Shown: one piece after another, positions 24,504-32,853 of the stretch | Position numbering within the stretch: position 1 is the stretch's first letter | How the letters are laid out: each line of letters starts with the position of its first letter | Assembly: GCA_017620475.1 (NCBI GenBank) | Contig: JAFZQI010000024.1 | Span: forward strand, 1-44,315 | Direction: 5' to 3' | Source: Clostridiales bacterium | Lineage (GTDB): Bacteria > Bacillota > Clostridia > Saccharofermentanales > Saccharofermentanaceae | Length of the DNA stretch: 44,315 nucleotides | Notes under the pieces: model-generated | The model's database searches: none | Told to the model about the DNA's origin: nothing | What the model saw: only the letters and a program-made list of their open reading frames with translations | Position numbers and translations under genes: made by a program

Positions 24504-24650
24504 AAACCAATACCTCCATAAAAATATAGTTTCCCCAATAAAACTATATTATCTGCTTGATGGAAAAATCACAATACTTTTCCAGGAGATTAACATCCAT
24601 TTTCCTTTTTGCATCGCACACGGATGGTGGACCCGGATGACAACATTCTC

Positions 24651-25322
24651 TTATTTCAGAAGTCCGCCGTGAAACACGCATTCATATACTTTCGTGTTTC
24701 CCTGATAGATCTCCTCGTATCCCTGAAACCAGGTGAAGTCCCCTGTCACCTTACATCTGTATGTATACTCGCCGGACTGATACAGTTCCGGTCCGCGATA
24801 GGGCATTTTTACATCTGCCGCACGCAGCGCTTCCTTCAGGAAATTCCCGCTAAATCCGTCGGCTAGAACACGACCCATATAATTCATGGCATACACAGCG
24901 ATGCCGTCTTTCCAGACCACTTCTTCCCCGGCGAACTCCTCCCCTCCGACATAGGTATCGTGGTACATGTATCTGCCATTCTCATATCGGAAATCATGGG
25001 AAGCCGGTCTTGTCGCATCCACTTCATTCATAAATGCCGCATAGGTATTCACATTCGCTTCCAGCCGGAACGCGATCAGTGCATCGAGATCCGTATCCGG
25101 CTGCGCCTTGATATTGACCGCGCAGTCCTGGTCTTTCACCAGATAATCCACGCTCACATTCATGAGCTCACTGATAGCAATGAGATTGGAAATATCCGGG
25201 TAGATCTGCCCCGATTCCCACTTCGCCACAGCCTGTCTCGAAACACCCAGTTTCTCCGCCAGCGCCTCTTGCGTATAACCCTTATTCTTTCTCAGTATCT
25301 GCAGTTTTTCAGAAAAAATCAT
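24651..25322 (-). CDS. XRE-family regulator with DUF5680 domain
   Basis: A 223-residue protein with an N-terminal helix-turn-helix (about 5-60; YTQEALAEKLGVSRQAVAKW) and a C-terminal DUF5680 domain (about 78-220). The latter includes FRYENGRYMYHDTYVGGEEF, GEEVVWKDGIAVYAMNYMG, FLKEALR and GDFTWFQGYEEIYQ. DUF5680 is often fused to XRE domains and resembles a ligand-binding or toxin-immunity-like fold; its ligand is unknown. AGGAGGTGAT precedes the ATG. It is probably autoregulated, but I saw no clear operator. Confidence 0.87.
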   Translation of the reverse strand: MIFSEKLQILRKNKGYTQEALAEKLGVSRQAVAKWESGQIYPDISNLIAISELMNVSVDYLVKDQDCAVNIKAQPDTDLDALIAFRLEANVNTYAAFMNEVDATRPASHDFRYENGRYMYHDTYVGGEEFAGEEVVWKDGIAVYAMNYMGRVLADGFSGNFLKEALRAADVKMPYRGPELYQSGEYTYRCKVTGDFTWFQGYEEIYQGNTKVYECVFHGGLLK

Positions 25323-25372
25323 TGCCGATCACCTCCTGAAATTAATGTACAAAACAGACGCTGTCTCATCCA

Positions 25373-25858
25373 TCAATCCTCAGTTGCAAAATTGCTACTT
25401 TCATTATACAAAACACAGTTGTACCGGACCGCTGACCCGTCCGGATACTCGATCACGAATCTTTCCGCTTCAAAACCACTGCTCCTATAGAATCCGATCG
25501 CATCGTCATCTGTCTGCGCCGTGATCTTCTTGAGGCTCTCTGCTTCCATCACCTGATAGACCATATCTTTTCCGAGACCCTTTTTCCGCTGGGATTCTTT
25601 CACAGCGATACCCAGGATTTCTGCCTCCTGATCCATGTCTGTCGCCCCGGATGTACATGCCTCTTTCAGCACCAGCATACCTGCCTTTTCACCCTTTATA
25701 TCACACACGAAAATCTTCACAGACGGATCCCCCAAATACTCCTCCATCTGCGCAACAAAACCGTCAAATGTCGGCTGATACATGCAAGAAGCATATATCG
25801 AAAACGCTTCCTCCGAAGTCAGCCAAGCTCTATCAGAACATAGCACAGTAAACATCAT
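25373..25858 (-). CDS. GNAT family N-acetyltransferase
   Basis: A 161-residue single-domain GNAT. The acetyl-CoA binding segment is ILGIAVKESQRKKGLGKDMVYQVME (Q/R-x-x-G-x-G in QRKKGLGK near 94-101), and the typical end DDDAIGFYRSSGFEAERF follows. The acceptor is unknown. Its start overlaps the stop of the upstream TfoX-like gene by four bases, so the two are co-translated. Confidence 0.88.
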   Translation of the reverse strand: MMFTVLCSDRAWLTSEEAFSIYASCMYQPTFDGFVAQMEEYLGDPSVKIFVCDIKGEKAGMLVLKEACTSGATDMDQEAEILGIAVKESQRKKGLGKDMVYQVMEAESLKKITAQTDDDAIGFYRSSGFEAERFVIEYPDGSAVRYNCVLYNESSNFATED

Positions 25859-26175
25859 TTTGCCTTCTTTTTCTTCGGCTCCGGAAGCTCTCCGTACATC
25901 GCTTCAAAGAGTTCTTTAAGAAACTCCCGGTTCTCCACATCATCCACCTGGATCATCTCTTTGGCCCCCTCGTACGGGATCTCCATATCCGCGTCCGGCA
26001 TCAGCTCTTTTGCCGACTTCGTATTTTTCACGAGGAAGCGGTCGTCGTAGATTCCGCCGATCACCTTACCGCGGAAGTAGATAATGTACTCACTCATCAT
26101 CGTGCGGTAACTTACATCGGTCAGCTCTGACAGCTGCTCCATGATAAACTCCAGATACTCTTTACTCGATGCCAT
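25855..26175 (-). CDS. TfoX/Sxy N-terminal domain family protein
   Basis: A 106-residue protein that consists of the TfoX_N domain only: MEQLSELTDVSYRTMMSEYIIYFRGKVIGGIYDDRFLVK then YEGAKEMIQVDD. The Lys-rich tail (PEPKKKKAK) may help nucleic-acid contact. In Gram-negative bacteria TfoX/Sxy controls competence genes. In Firmicutes these single-domain versions have no established role. An AGGGG site precedes the ATG. The gene overlaps the downstream GNAT gene. Confidence 0.85.
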   Translation of the reverse strand: MASSKEYLEFIMEQLSELTDVSYRTMMSEYIIYFRGKVIGGIYDDRFLVKNTKSAKELMPDADMEIPYEGAKEMIQVDDVENREFLKELFEAMYGELPEPKKKKAK

Positions 26176-26223
26176 TTTTTGTCCCCTTATATGTTTTTCT
26201 CACGTTCTCATGATACTACAGAT

Positions 26224-26244
26224 TTTCCCCCAACTTGGGGGAAA
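26224..26244. promoter_or_regulatory. Perfect 10-bp inverted repeat
   Basis: TTTCCCCCAA-c-TTGGGGGAAA, between the broken HEAT gene and the TfoX-like gene. The one-base spacer suits a protein-binding palindrome better than a tight hairpin. It lies 49 bp upstream of the TfoX-like start and 10 bp after the HEAT gene, so operator and terminator are both possible. No T-run follows on either strand. Confidence 0.45.
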
Positions 26245-26253
26245 TTTGGATTT

Positions 26254-26683
26254 CTATGTCAACCCCGCAGCCCGGATCGCGCCGAGACTGTGGATCCGTA
26301 CCACCCGGTTTTCATCTGTTTCGGATATGCTTTTAAGAAGCCCGATATAGGGTCTGACAAACTCCGGCCTTCTTTTCCCGAAAACACGGAAGATCTCCGG
26401 TGCCTCCATCCGGACTTTGTCGTTTTCGTCTTTAAGAAGTTTCGCAAATGCTTCCATGTGATCCGCATAGATATCCGGGGTGTTTGTTGCAATGTTTTCC
26501 GAGGCCCATTTCCCCCATCATCCAGAGGGCCTTGGCCCGGATCTTTACGGATTCATGAGAAAGAAGAGAGGATACGAAGGGGATGTTTTCTTCCCACGTA
26601 TCCTTCTCTTTTATTATTCTTCCGAGTTTTTTGTAGAGTTCTGCTTCGGTCAATTCTCTTCTCCCCGTTCGTCTTTTCATCAC
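26254..26683 (-). pseudogene. HEAT-repeat protein, disrupted by frameshift/deletion
   Basis: Two minus-strand frames together encode a HEAT-repeat protein. The first (from 26683) gives helices TWEENIPFVSSLLSHESVKI and RAKALWMMG. The second, one base out of phase, continues WASENIATNTPDIYADHMEA and then DKVRMEAPEIFRVFGKRRPE to the stop at 26254. The join falls at a run of five Cs on the plus strand (26512-26516). A one-base change there would give 142 residues. An internal deletion between two HEAT repeats is equally possible, since both sides of the join look like the same part of a repeat. It follows padR by 21 bp in the same operon. Confidence 0.7.
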
Positions 26684-26704
26684 GAGGAGAATTCGTCCTC
26701 GCGT

Positions 26705-27205
26705 TTACATATTCTTTAGTGTCTCTTTTTCCATCTTGATGATGTAGATCATCCGGTCGATGGCGCAGATGCTGGAGTACGGTGCTTTTGCCGCGATAAG
26801 CTTCTTCTTGTTTTCCTTGGTTCCCGCTTCGTATTCATCCAGAAGCGCCTGCCGTTTTTTCTTCTCTTCCGCGAGCTCTTTTTTGCTCAGAACATCCGCG
26901 AAAATCACTGCCAGACAGAACCACACAGAGTCATAATCCACCCTCTCGAAAAGCTCACAGATGGACTTCTTCAGTTCTTTTCTGCCCTTATCCGTAATGC
27001 AGTAAACAGCCTTATTCTCGGCCTCCCCCGTGTCCTCGATATACCCTTTTTTCTGAAGGCGGATACATGTCTCATAGAGGGTGGTCGCACCGATGGGAAG
27101 CCAGTATTTCATATTCATTTGGTCAACGACCTTCAGAATGTCATACGCATTCTTCTCACCTCGGGTCAGTATCCCCATGATCACGATCGATGTTTTCGAC
27201 AGCAT
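26705..27205 (-). CDS. PadR family transcriptional regulator
   Basis: A 166-residue PadR repressor. The winged helix is at about 1-85 (MLSKTSIVIMGILTRGEKNAYDILKVVDQM, GATTLYETCIRLQKKGYIE, then YCITDKGRKEL). A C-terminal coiled-coil dimerisation region follows (VLSKKELAEEKKKRQALLDEYE). The ATG at 27205 follows AGGAG; the frame runs 13 codons further up inside the CPBP-like gene. The start overlaps the end of the CPBP-like gene by 50 bp, indicating coupling. Paired operators in the promoter of the operon (27981-28030) fit PadR autoregulation. Confidence 0.88.
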   Translation of the reverse strand: MLSKTSIVIMGILTRGEKNAYDILKVVDQMNMKYWLPIGATTLYETCIRLQKKGYIEDTGEAENKAVYCITDKGRKELKKSICELFERVDYDSVWFCLAVIFADVLSKKELAEEKKKRQALLDEYEAGTKENKKKLIAAKAPYSSICAIDRMIYIIKMEKETLKNM

Positions 27206-27956
27206 TTGTTTTTCTCCTAACTTTCCGGTAAAGGAACCATCCAAAGATCAAGAGCCAGATGATCAACGCGAACACGAAGGATTCCACGTTCTTGATCCCT
27301 TCTCCTGCTTCTGAAGATATTATAACATCCCACAGCGCGCCAACGCCCCAGAAGAACGGAAAGATAACCAGCATATTCCGAGTGATATAGAACACGGAAC
27401 AGTACATCAGTCCCACCAGAAACAGGTGCAGGAACTCCGGCTGGAATCCCGCGTGATGGAAGGAGTAAAAGGCACTGGTCAGAAGGATCGCCGGAATGAT
27501 GCCGAATGCTTTTTCGAAACTCATTCTCAAAAAACCGTAAATGAACAGCATCTCGAAAAGGCCCGCCGTCGGAATATAGACCGCCGCGTAAAGATTCCCG
27601 ATGCTCAAGATCACGGTCCCTTCCGGGATCCCGTCCTTGATAAATATCCCCGCTAGCCCTGCGGCAAGAAGCACATCCAGCACCAGGCTCAGTTTCCATT
27701 TCCGCTTTGTAAATCCGATATCCGAAAGGATCTCTTTTCCCTTCTTATCCACGAACAGCGACACGAAAACGATCCCCAGGCCGAAGATCATCAGGACATC
27801 GCGGATCAGAAACGATGCTATCGTATCCCTAATCGAATCCCCCGAAAACGGAAGCATCAGAAGGCTCAGCGCGATCATCGCAAACCCCGCGGTCACCGCG
27901 ATTCCCGTATCCCTGGTCATTTTCATCCTAAACAGCTCTTTCACGTGATCCTTCAC
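27156..27956 (-). CDS. CPBP-like membrane protein with altered catalytic motif
   Basis: A 266-residue polytopic protein with about eight hydrophobic stretches and the overall plan of CPBP proteases. The core motif E-E-x3-R reads E135-M-L-F-I-Y140, so the second Glu and the Arg are lost. A histidine pair remains at 167-168 (SFHHAG). It may be an inactive or functionally shifted family member. Its last 50 bp overlap the start of padR. The operon (CPBP-like, PadR, HEAT) begins behind the paired operators at 27981-28030. Confidence 0.78.
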   Translation of the reverse strand: MKDHVKELFRMKMTRDTGIAVTAGFAMIALSLLMLPFSGDSIRDTIASFLIRDVLMIFGLGIVFVSLFVDKKGKEILSDIGFTKRKWKLSLVLDVLLAAGLAGIFIKDGIPEGTVILSIGNLYAAVYIPTAGLFEMLFIYGFLRMSFEKAFGIIPAILLTSAFYSFHHAGFQPEFLHLFLVGLMYCSVFYITRNMLVIFPFFWGVGALWDVIISSEAGEGIKNVESFVFALIIWLLIFGWFLYRKVRRKTNAVENIDRDHGDTDPR

Positions 27957-27980
27957 CTCATTTCAGGAAGTAAAACATTT

Positions 27981-28030
27981 TACTACGTATGCGTAGCATT
28001 GTGGCAAAATAATACCACGTATACGTAGTA
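27981..28030. promoter_or_regulatory. Paired PadR-type operators
   Basis: TACTACGTATGCGTAGCA (27981-27998) and TACCACGTATACGTAGTA (28013-28030) are near-perfect palindromes centred on ACGTAT-(A/G)CGTA, exactly 32 bp apart. They overlap the promoter region of the CPBP-like/PadR operon, with a minus-strand TTGCCA between them as candidate -35. Size and symmetry suit PadR dimers. Confidence 0.75.
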
Positions 28031-28126
28031 GTGTAAAGACCCTTTTTGAGATAATTAAAAAGCCGTTCTGAGAAAGAAGTGTATTCGGGGCAGAAAGTCT
28101 AAGGGAGAATTCCGTTCTCTCCGTAT

Positions 28127-28837
28127 TCAGTCATTTCCCGAATCTAATATCTCAAACAATCCTTCCGCTGATGCAAGATCGTATGTGGCCCATCCGTTCT
28201 CATCGCTTTTGTTTTTCCAGTTGAGCCACGCCGGTTTGATTCCTGTGAGATGCGCACCGGCCACATCCGTTTCGTAGGTGTCTCCGATAAAGATAATGTT
28301 CTCCCTGACTTCGTCCGGGTTTTCTTCCAGTGCCGTTCCGATCGCAAGTTCGAAGAAATCCCGATCGGGTTTTCTCCTTCCGAAATCCGCGCTGGACCAC
28401 AGGTTTTGGAAGTATTTTCCGATCCCGAACCGATTCAGTATTTCCAGCAGTGCTTCTGCGCGAAAACCACTGTTCGACAGAACATACATCGGTATATGCT
28501 TCTGACTGCATTTCTTAAGGAATTCCTCGATATTCGGATCCAATTCGAAGTCATTGAAGTGCATCAGGAAATCGGCTTCCTCCTCTGCGCTCATCGTCAC
28601 GATTTCTCCGCCGAACTTCTCCGCATATATCGGCAGTTCCTCTTCTACGAAAGGATACTCTTCTCCTTTTTTATGCTTCTCAAGAAGCACCTGGAACAAG
28701 TCCTCACCGAGCTTCTTTATTTCCTCGAACGAACACTTATCTTTATAGTAGTTTTCCCAAAACACATAAAGTCCACGGTTAAAATCCATGCTCTTCGTGT
28801 TCAGAAGCGTCTCAAAATAATCGAAAATCAGAATCAT
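28127..28837 (-). CDS. HAD superfamily hydrolase
   Basis: A 236-residue HAD enzyme with nucleophile Asp6 in FDYFETLL; the usual second Asp is replaced by Phe8, as in some dehalogenase-type members. A helical cap covers about 15-95. Motif II is VLSNSG near 120. The conserved lysine is in GRRKPDRDFF, and motif IV is IGDTYETDVAGA. It probably acts on a small phosphorylated or halogenated molecule. It is followed 14 bp upstream by the GNAT gene at 28852 in the same direction. Confidence 0.85.
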   Translation of the reverse strand: MILIFDYFETLLNTKSMDFNRGLYVFWENYYKDKCSFEEIKKLGEDLFQVLLEKHKKGEEYPFVEEELPIYAEKFGGEIVTMSAEEEADFLMHFNDFELDPNIEEFLKKCSQKHIPMYVLSNSGFRAEALLEILNRFGIGKYFQNLWSSADFGRRKPDRDFFELAIGTALEENPDEVRENIIFIGDTYETDVAGAHLTGIKPAWLNWKNKSDENGWATYDLASAEGLFEILDSGND

Positions 28838-28851
28838 AATCTATACCTCTT

Positions 28852-29565
28852 TTACTTCTCTACCCAGTAAACAGCATACTCCGTCTCCGGGACAAATCCG
28901 TGCCCCATCGCCATCTTCGATGACATCGGATTCTGCGCATCCCAGTGCACCGTCAGTCCTTTTCTATTACTTTGCCGGATCATCTCCAAAACACAGTGAT
29001 CGGCCAGTCCCTTACCCCTGTGTTCCGGCTCCGTAAACACATCCAGTTCCACATGATCTCCGAGGGTAAGAAAACTCGAAGATGCCGACACGACCTGCCC
29101 GTCATAAAGCACGACCGCACCTGCTGCTCTTTCGGAAAAGTCCCGAAAATCCGCATAGCCCCGTCCGTGGTCAAACGGGTGCTTTTCAAATATCTCTTCC
29201 GTAAAAGCACTGACGCTATAACCATCCGGAAGCGGCTTCAAATTCTTTCCGGATTCAGCACAAAGGGGCTTCATGAGTTCTCTTCGAAGGATAAACTTTA
29301 CCGGCATCTTCCGGATATATTCCTCCCATTCGGAACTCATGCATACCAGCCTCGAGTTATAGATCAGATCCGGGTTTTCCGAGATAAACTTCTCATTCGG
29401 TTTTCCGCACAGATACGTAAACACTGTCTTATAGATACAGCCGCCGGGATACGAAAAGACCGCCCCGATCTTCCCTTCCTTACACGCAGTGAGAATCAGC
29501 GGCTCTACCGAAAGAACACCGCTCCCATCCTTATTCCAAACCTCATATATATCCTGTGTTTCCAT
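28852..29565 (-). CDS. GNAT acetyltransferase, two-part type
   Basis: A 237-residue protein. The C-terminal 100 residues are a GNAT fold: VELDVFTEPEHRGKGLADHCVLEMI near 183-207, ending NPMSSKMAMGHGFVPETEYAVYW. The N-terminal half, with PDLIYNSRLVCMSSEWEEYI, resembles the larger GNAT proteins found in Firmicutes. The acceptor is unknown. AAGGAG precedes the ATG. The gene lies between HAD (14 bp) and the adenosine-deaminase-like gene (45 bp) on the same strand. Confidence 0.85.
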   Translation of the reverse strand: METQDIYEVWNKDGSGVLSVEPLILTACKEGKIGAVFSYPGGCIYKTVFTYLCGKPNEKFISENPDLIYNSRLVCMSSEWEEYIRKMPVKFILRRELMKPLCAESGKNLKPLPDGYSVSAFTEEIFEKHPFDHGRGYADFRDFSERAAGAVVLYDGQVVSASSSFLTLGDHVELDVFTEPEHRGKGLADHCVLEMIRQSNRKGLTVHWDAQNPMSSKMAMGHGFVPETEYAVYWVEK

Positions 29566-29610
29566 TTCTTCTCCTTTTTCAAAAGCACTTTCTTCCTTTA
29601 CAAGCGCTTT

Positions 29611-30552
29611 CTACAGACAACCTTCTCGTCCAATCCCGTTTTTTCGGATTACTTCCAGATCGGATGCTTTCATGCCGGCCCGGTAAAGCTTTAAATATTC
29701 TTCCGATAATGTGGAATTAAATATCAGCAGATCATCCGTATTGATCGTAACCCTGACTCCGTTTGCAAACAATGTATGAATCGGGTGAGTCTTATAGTCA
29801 GCACACACTTTCAGCATGACATTACTGGTCGGACAGACATTGATCTGGATTCTATTCTCCGCGAGATATCGCATGACCTTTTCAGACTTCGCAGCAAGAA
29901 CGCCATGCTGGATCTGATCCAGTCCCAGTTCTTCCGCATATCGCCAAACATCCTCGGCCTCGCCAAACTCGCCGATATGCGCCTTCAGGATCAGGCCGTT
30001 ATCCTTTGCTTTCCCACAGATGCGCTTCAGTTCGCTCATGGTATACGTGCCCGCGCCGTTCATAATATCCACACCGGAAAACCACTTGTATGAAAAGATC
30101 TCATCCAGGTCATTTACTTCTTCCGGGAAATACCCGAGACCCAGATCCGGTAAAAGGACCGTATCCGGAGCATAGTTTTCGCGCAGTCCGTCTATCGCAT
30201 TTTTGAATGACTCCATTCCGCCGAGAAGCTGTATCTCATCCACACAGAAGCTTAATGCCAGTACCGTGACGTTGTCTGCTGCCGCCTGTACAAAAGAACC
30301 TTCCACCTGTTTCAAGTATCCTTCTGCGCCTTGGGGAAGATGACATTTCACGTTCTCCTTAAGCCACAGATTCATCTCCGAAAGACTCTCGAAAGATCCG
30401 TCATGAGGCGTGATCTTTACGTTCGCGAACTTTTCGAAAAACGAGATATGCCCACCTCTTCCCGCGTGGCTGTGAAGATCGCTCTTGGGAATTCTCGAAA
30501 GCGCCTGCAGCGACCCGCTTTTTAACGCTGTTACAAAACTGCTTTCTTCCAT
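29611..30552 (-). CDS. Adenosine deaminase family protein
   Basis: The 313-residue protein has the metal-dependent (beta/alpha)8 fold that deaminates adenosine or related purines. Zinc ligands and catalytic residues are present: H27-S-H29 in KSDLHSHAG, H192-x2-E195 in KAHIGEFG, H216 in IQHGV, CPTSN near 240-244 and D273-D274 in NTDD. The first motif is HSHAGRGG where classical enzymes have HLHLDG, so substrate preference may differ. The ATG at 30552 follows GGAGG at ten bases; a TTG three codons upstream is too close to that site. The length is slightly short but no core element is missing. Confidence 0.87.
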   Translation of the reverse strand: MEESSFVTALKSGSLQALSRIPKSDLHSHAGRGGHISFFEKFANVKITPHDGSFESLSEMNLWLKENVKCHLPQGAEGYLKQVEGSFVQAAADNVTVLALSFCVDEIQLLGGMESFKNAIDGLRENYAPDTVLLPDLGLGYFPEEVNDLDEIFSYKWFSGVDIMNGAGTYTMSELKRICGKAKDNGLILKAHIGEFGEAEDVWRYAEELGLDQIQHGVLAAKSEKVMRYLAENRIQINVCPTSNVMLKVCADYKTHPIHTLFANGVRVTINTDDLLIFNSTLSEEYLKLYRAGMKASDLEVIRKNGIGREGCL

Positions 30553-30674
30553 GCTTTCCAAGCCTCCGGATCCGAATATGTTTCTATTCTACCATGATAC
30601 GCGGATTAAATTTCGCATTTAGATTATCGGTATACCTCGATCCCCATTTCTTGAAAAGCACTTTTCGCATAACG

Positions 30675-30695
30675 AAAGAGGGAGGTCTCCCTCCC
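30675..30695 (-). terminator. Possible terminator of the AraC gene
   Basis: GAGGGA-ggtc-TCCCTC (30678-30693) is followed on the minus strand by TTTCGTT. It lies about 40 nt after the stop at 30734. A second palindrome, GAAAAG-ca-CTTTTC, follows at 30653-30666. Confidence 0.5.
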
Positions 30696-30733
30696 CCTTC
30701 CTTCGTCAGAATTCACGTTCTTTTCTATAACAC

Positions 30734-31624
30734 TTATTTCTTCCTGATCGGGATCCACAGCTCGCAGAAAACATCCGGACGCGTTCCGTCGAAGTAAAGC
30801 TCATAGTCCGTCTGTTCCGAGGCCTCATAGCCCATCTGCGGCAGGAACTCCTTATAGAACTTCACCCAGGTCTTCGCGATGCAGTCGCCGTCTTCGCCCA
30901 CGCAGTCAAAAACTACATATGTGCCCGGTTCGACATCCCAAATGCGGAAGCCTTTCTTCTCCAGATCCGCTAGATCGAACTCAGCAGTGTCCTCATCAAT
31001 GATGATGCCGATGCCGTACTCGAAGGTATCTTTTCCTTCTGTCGTCGGACTGCAAAGACCGTAGAGGTCGCGCTTTCCGTCTTCTCTGAGCATCCAGATC
31101 GGAGAAAGCATCTGATTGCTGTTGACCTCGCCCCAGAAGTCCGCCACATCGTGGTTGGCTTCGTCGTTAATGATCGCGTTGCTGAATTCTCTTACCAGTG
31201 CGATAAACTTCTTTTCTTTTGTCTGAACAATACGGTAATCCATACTCTTACCACCTTTCACAGATAATGTAATCGTAAGTGGATTGAAAAGCGCCAGTTT
31301 AACGGGTTCTTCTCTGGCTGTTTTCGGTGCGACACCATGAAACCTCGTGAAGGCTTTGGTAAAGCTTTCGGGCGTTTCATAGCCGTACTTCATCGCCAGA
31401 TCCGTGATCTTCGCATCGGTCTCCACCAGTTCTTTTCCCGCCAGAGACAAACGGCGGTTCCGGATGTACGCATTGGCTGTCATGCCCGTCACGAAACTGA
31501 AAGCCCTGTGAAACTCGTAGCTCGACGTGTGCACCTGCCTCGCTACGTCTTCATAGTTGATCTCCTCAAGAAGATGCTCTTCCATATACGAGATGGCTGT
31601 CTGTAATGCTTCGATCCATTCCAT
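30734..31624 (-). CDS. AraC-family regulator with GyrI-like domain
   Basis: A 296-residue protein with AraC/XylS DNA-binding helices at about 8-105 (INYEDVARQVHTSSYEFHR then LAMKYGYETPESFTKAFTRF). A GyrI-like effector-binding domain follows (about 127-295; MDYRIVQTKEKKFIALVREF, then TYVVFDCVGEDGD and DYELYFDGTRPDVFCELWIPI). This layout is used by regulators that bind hydrophobic or cationic drugs. AGGAGG precedes the ATG, and a 15-bp palindrome lies at 31674-31688. The same effector domain recurs in the MerR protein at 32854-33657. Confidence 0.9.
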   Translation of the reverse strand: MEWIEALQTAISYMEEHLLEEINYEDVARQVHTSSYEFHRAFSFVTGMTANAYIRNRRLSLAGKELVETDAKITDLAMKYGYETPESFTKAFTRFHGVAPKTAREEPVKLALFNPLTITLSVKGGKSMDYRIVQTKEKKFIALVREFSNAIINDEANHDVADFWGEVNSNQMLSPIWMLREDGKRDLYGLCSPTTEGKDTFEYGIGIIIDEDTAEFDLADLEKKGFRIWDVEPGTYVVFDCVGEDGDCIAKTWVKFYKEFLPQMGYEASEQTDYELYFDGTRPDVFCELWIPIRKK

Positions 31625-31673
31625 GCATTCGTCCTCCTGTGCAGAAACCTAAGCGTCTTTCCTCCTGCTTACA

Positions 31674-31688
31674 CGTCCATTATGGACG
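31674..31688. promoter_or_regulatory. 15-bp palindrome upstream of the AraC gene
   Basis: CGTCCAT-t-ATGGACG is a perfect inverted repeat 50 bp before the AraC start codon. It is a candidate operator. Confidence 0.45.
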
Positions 31689-31767
31689 AGATCCGGAAAA
31701 GCAACATTTCCTCGTTTGCGAAGATTTGTCAGGTGGTTCTATTCTATCATGCCTTTTCGGACTTCGT

Positions 31768-32772
31768 TTACAGACCCAATTCCGGTAATACTTTCTTCTC
31801 GATAAACTCTACCCGGTCGAAGATCATGGGTTTGAATGATCCGTTGACGCCGACAGAGATCTTCTTTTCGCGGTCGACATAGATCACGTTTCCGCCGTCG
31901 CCGATCGCTGCCGAAATGTCCCGGTCTTTATGAGGCCGGTACCAGAGATATCCGTACTGCATATTCCCGAAACGTTCGCCCAACTGAAGATGCGGAGCCG
32001 TCATCTTTTGAATGTATTCCTCGGACACGATTCGCACACCATCATCTTTTCCGCCATAGCGGCCTTCACACCGCACCATCTCTCCGATCCTGGCCATATC
32101 CTGCGCCGACAGGCATAGTCCCCAGCCCGCCGTGACCGCATCCTGTGGATCCGAATACCACTCATGTTTTCTCGGACCTTTATTCATCAGGTAATCGAAC
32201 TGATCCTCCTTGCTGCTGTCGCCGTGCTTGGCAACAGCCGGGATCCCGAGAGGACCGAAAATATTCTGGTTGGCAAAGTCGATGCACTTACTTCCTGCCG
32301 CATTTTCGATGATCCCGGTCAGGATCTGTATCCCGAGGGTTGCGTACTTGAACTCTCCGGTAATGCCCGCACGCCCTCCCAGAAGGTCGAGGGCCGCCAC
32401 GGTCCAGTCCTCCGATGTGCACACCTTCGTCCACGGCTCCGAACGGTACTTATACGGCGCCGTCATGGTAAGAAGATGGCGGATCGTAACACTGTTAATC
32501 GTCTTTTCCCCGCGCTTGGGCGTATAATCCGGAAAGAAATCCATCACTTTCTGATCCACTCCCCGGATATATCCCTTGTCGATCGCGATCCCGGCAAGCA
32601 GGCTCATGACCCCCTTCGTGACCGATGCCACATGCATCGCATCTTCCGGAACAAATCCATGCCAGCAGTCGGAATACACCTCCTGCCCGTCCTTAAAAAC
32701 GCAGATCTGGCAGATATTCTTCTCGTTCCCGATGCTGCTTTCCACATACTCATGTAGTGCTTCTTTACTCAT
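31768..32772 (-). CDS. Serine hydrolase (beta-lactamase class C family)
   Basis: A 334-residue penicillin-binding-protein-like hydrolase. The catalytic S50-x-x-K53 sits in ASVTKGVM, a YATLG segment near 143 supplies the tyrosine, and GDGGN near 297 replaces the KTG triad, as in esterase-like members. No signal peptide is present, so it is probably a cytoplasmic esterase or peptidase, not a resistance enzyme. GAGGAG lies four bases before the ATG. It lies between the AraC and MerR genes on the same strand and could be a target of either. Confidence 0.87.
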   Translation of the reverse strand: MSKEALHEYVESSIGNEKNICQICVFKDGQEVYSDCWHGFVPEDAMHVASVTKGVMSLLAGIAIDKGYIRGVDQKVMDFFPDYTPKRGEKTINSVTIRHLLTMTAPYKYRSEPWTKVCTSEDWTVAALDLLGGRAGITGEFKYATLGIQILTGIIENAAGSKCIDFANQNIFGPLGIPAVAKHGDSSKEDQFDYLMNKGPRKHEWYSDPQDAVTAGWGLCLSAQDMARIGEMVRCEGRYGGKDDGVRIVSEEYIQKMTAPHLQLGERFGNMQYGYLWYRPHKDRDISAAIGDGGNVIYVDREKKISVGVNGSFKPMIFDRVEFIEKKVLPELGL

Positions 32773-32853
32773 ATTGCTCCTCTTCTGGAAAGTAAGATTC
32801 GGACGTCCTGAAAAGAAGCATAAATGGATTATAAATTCTTTTCAAGTACTTTT

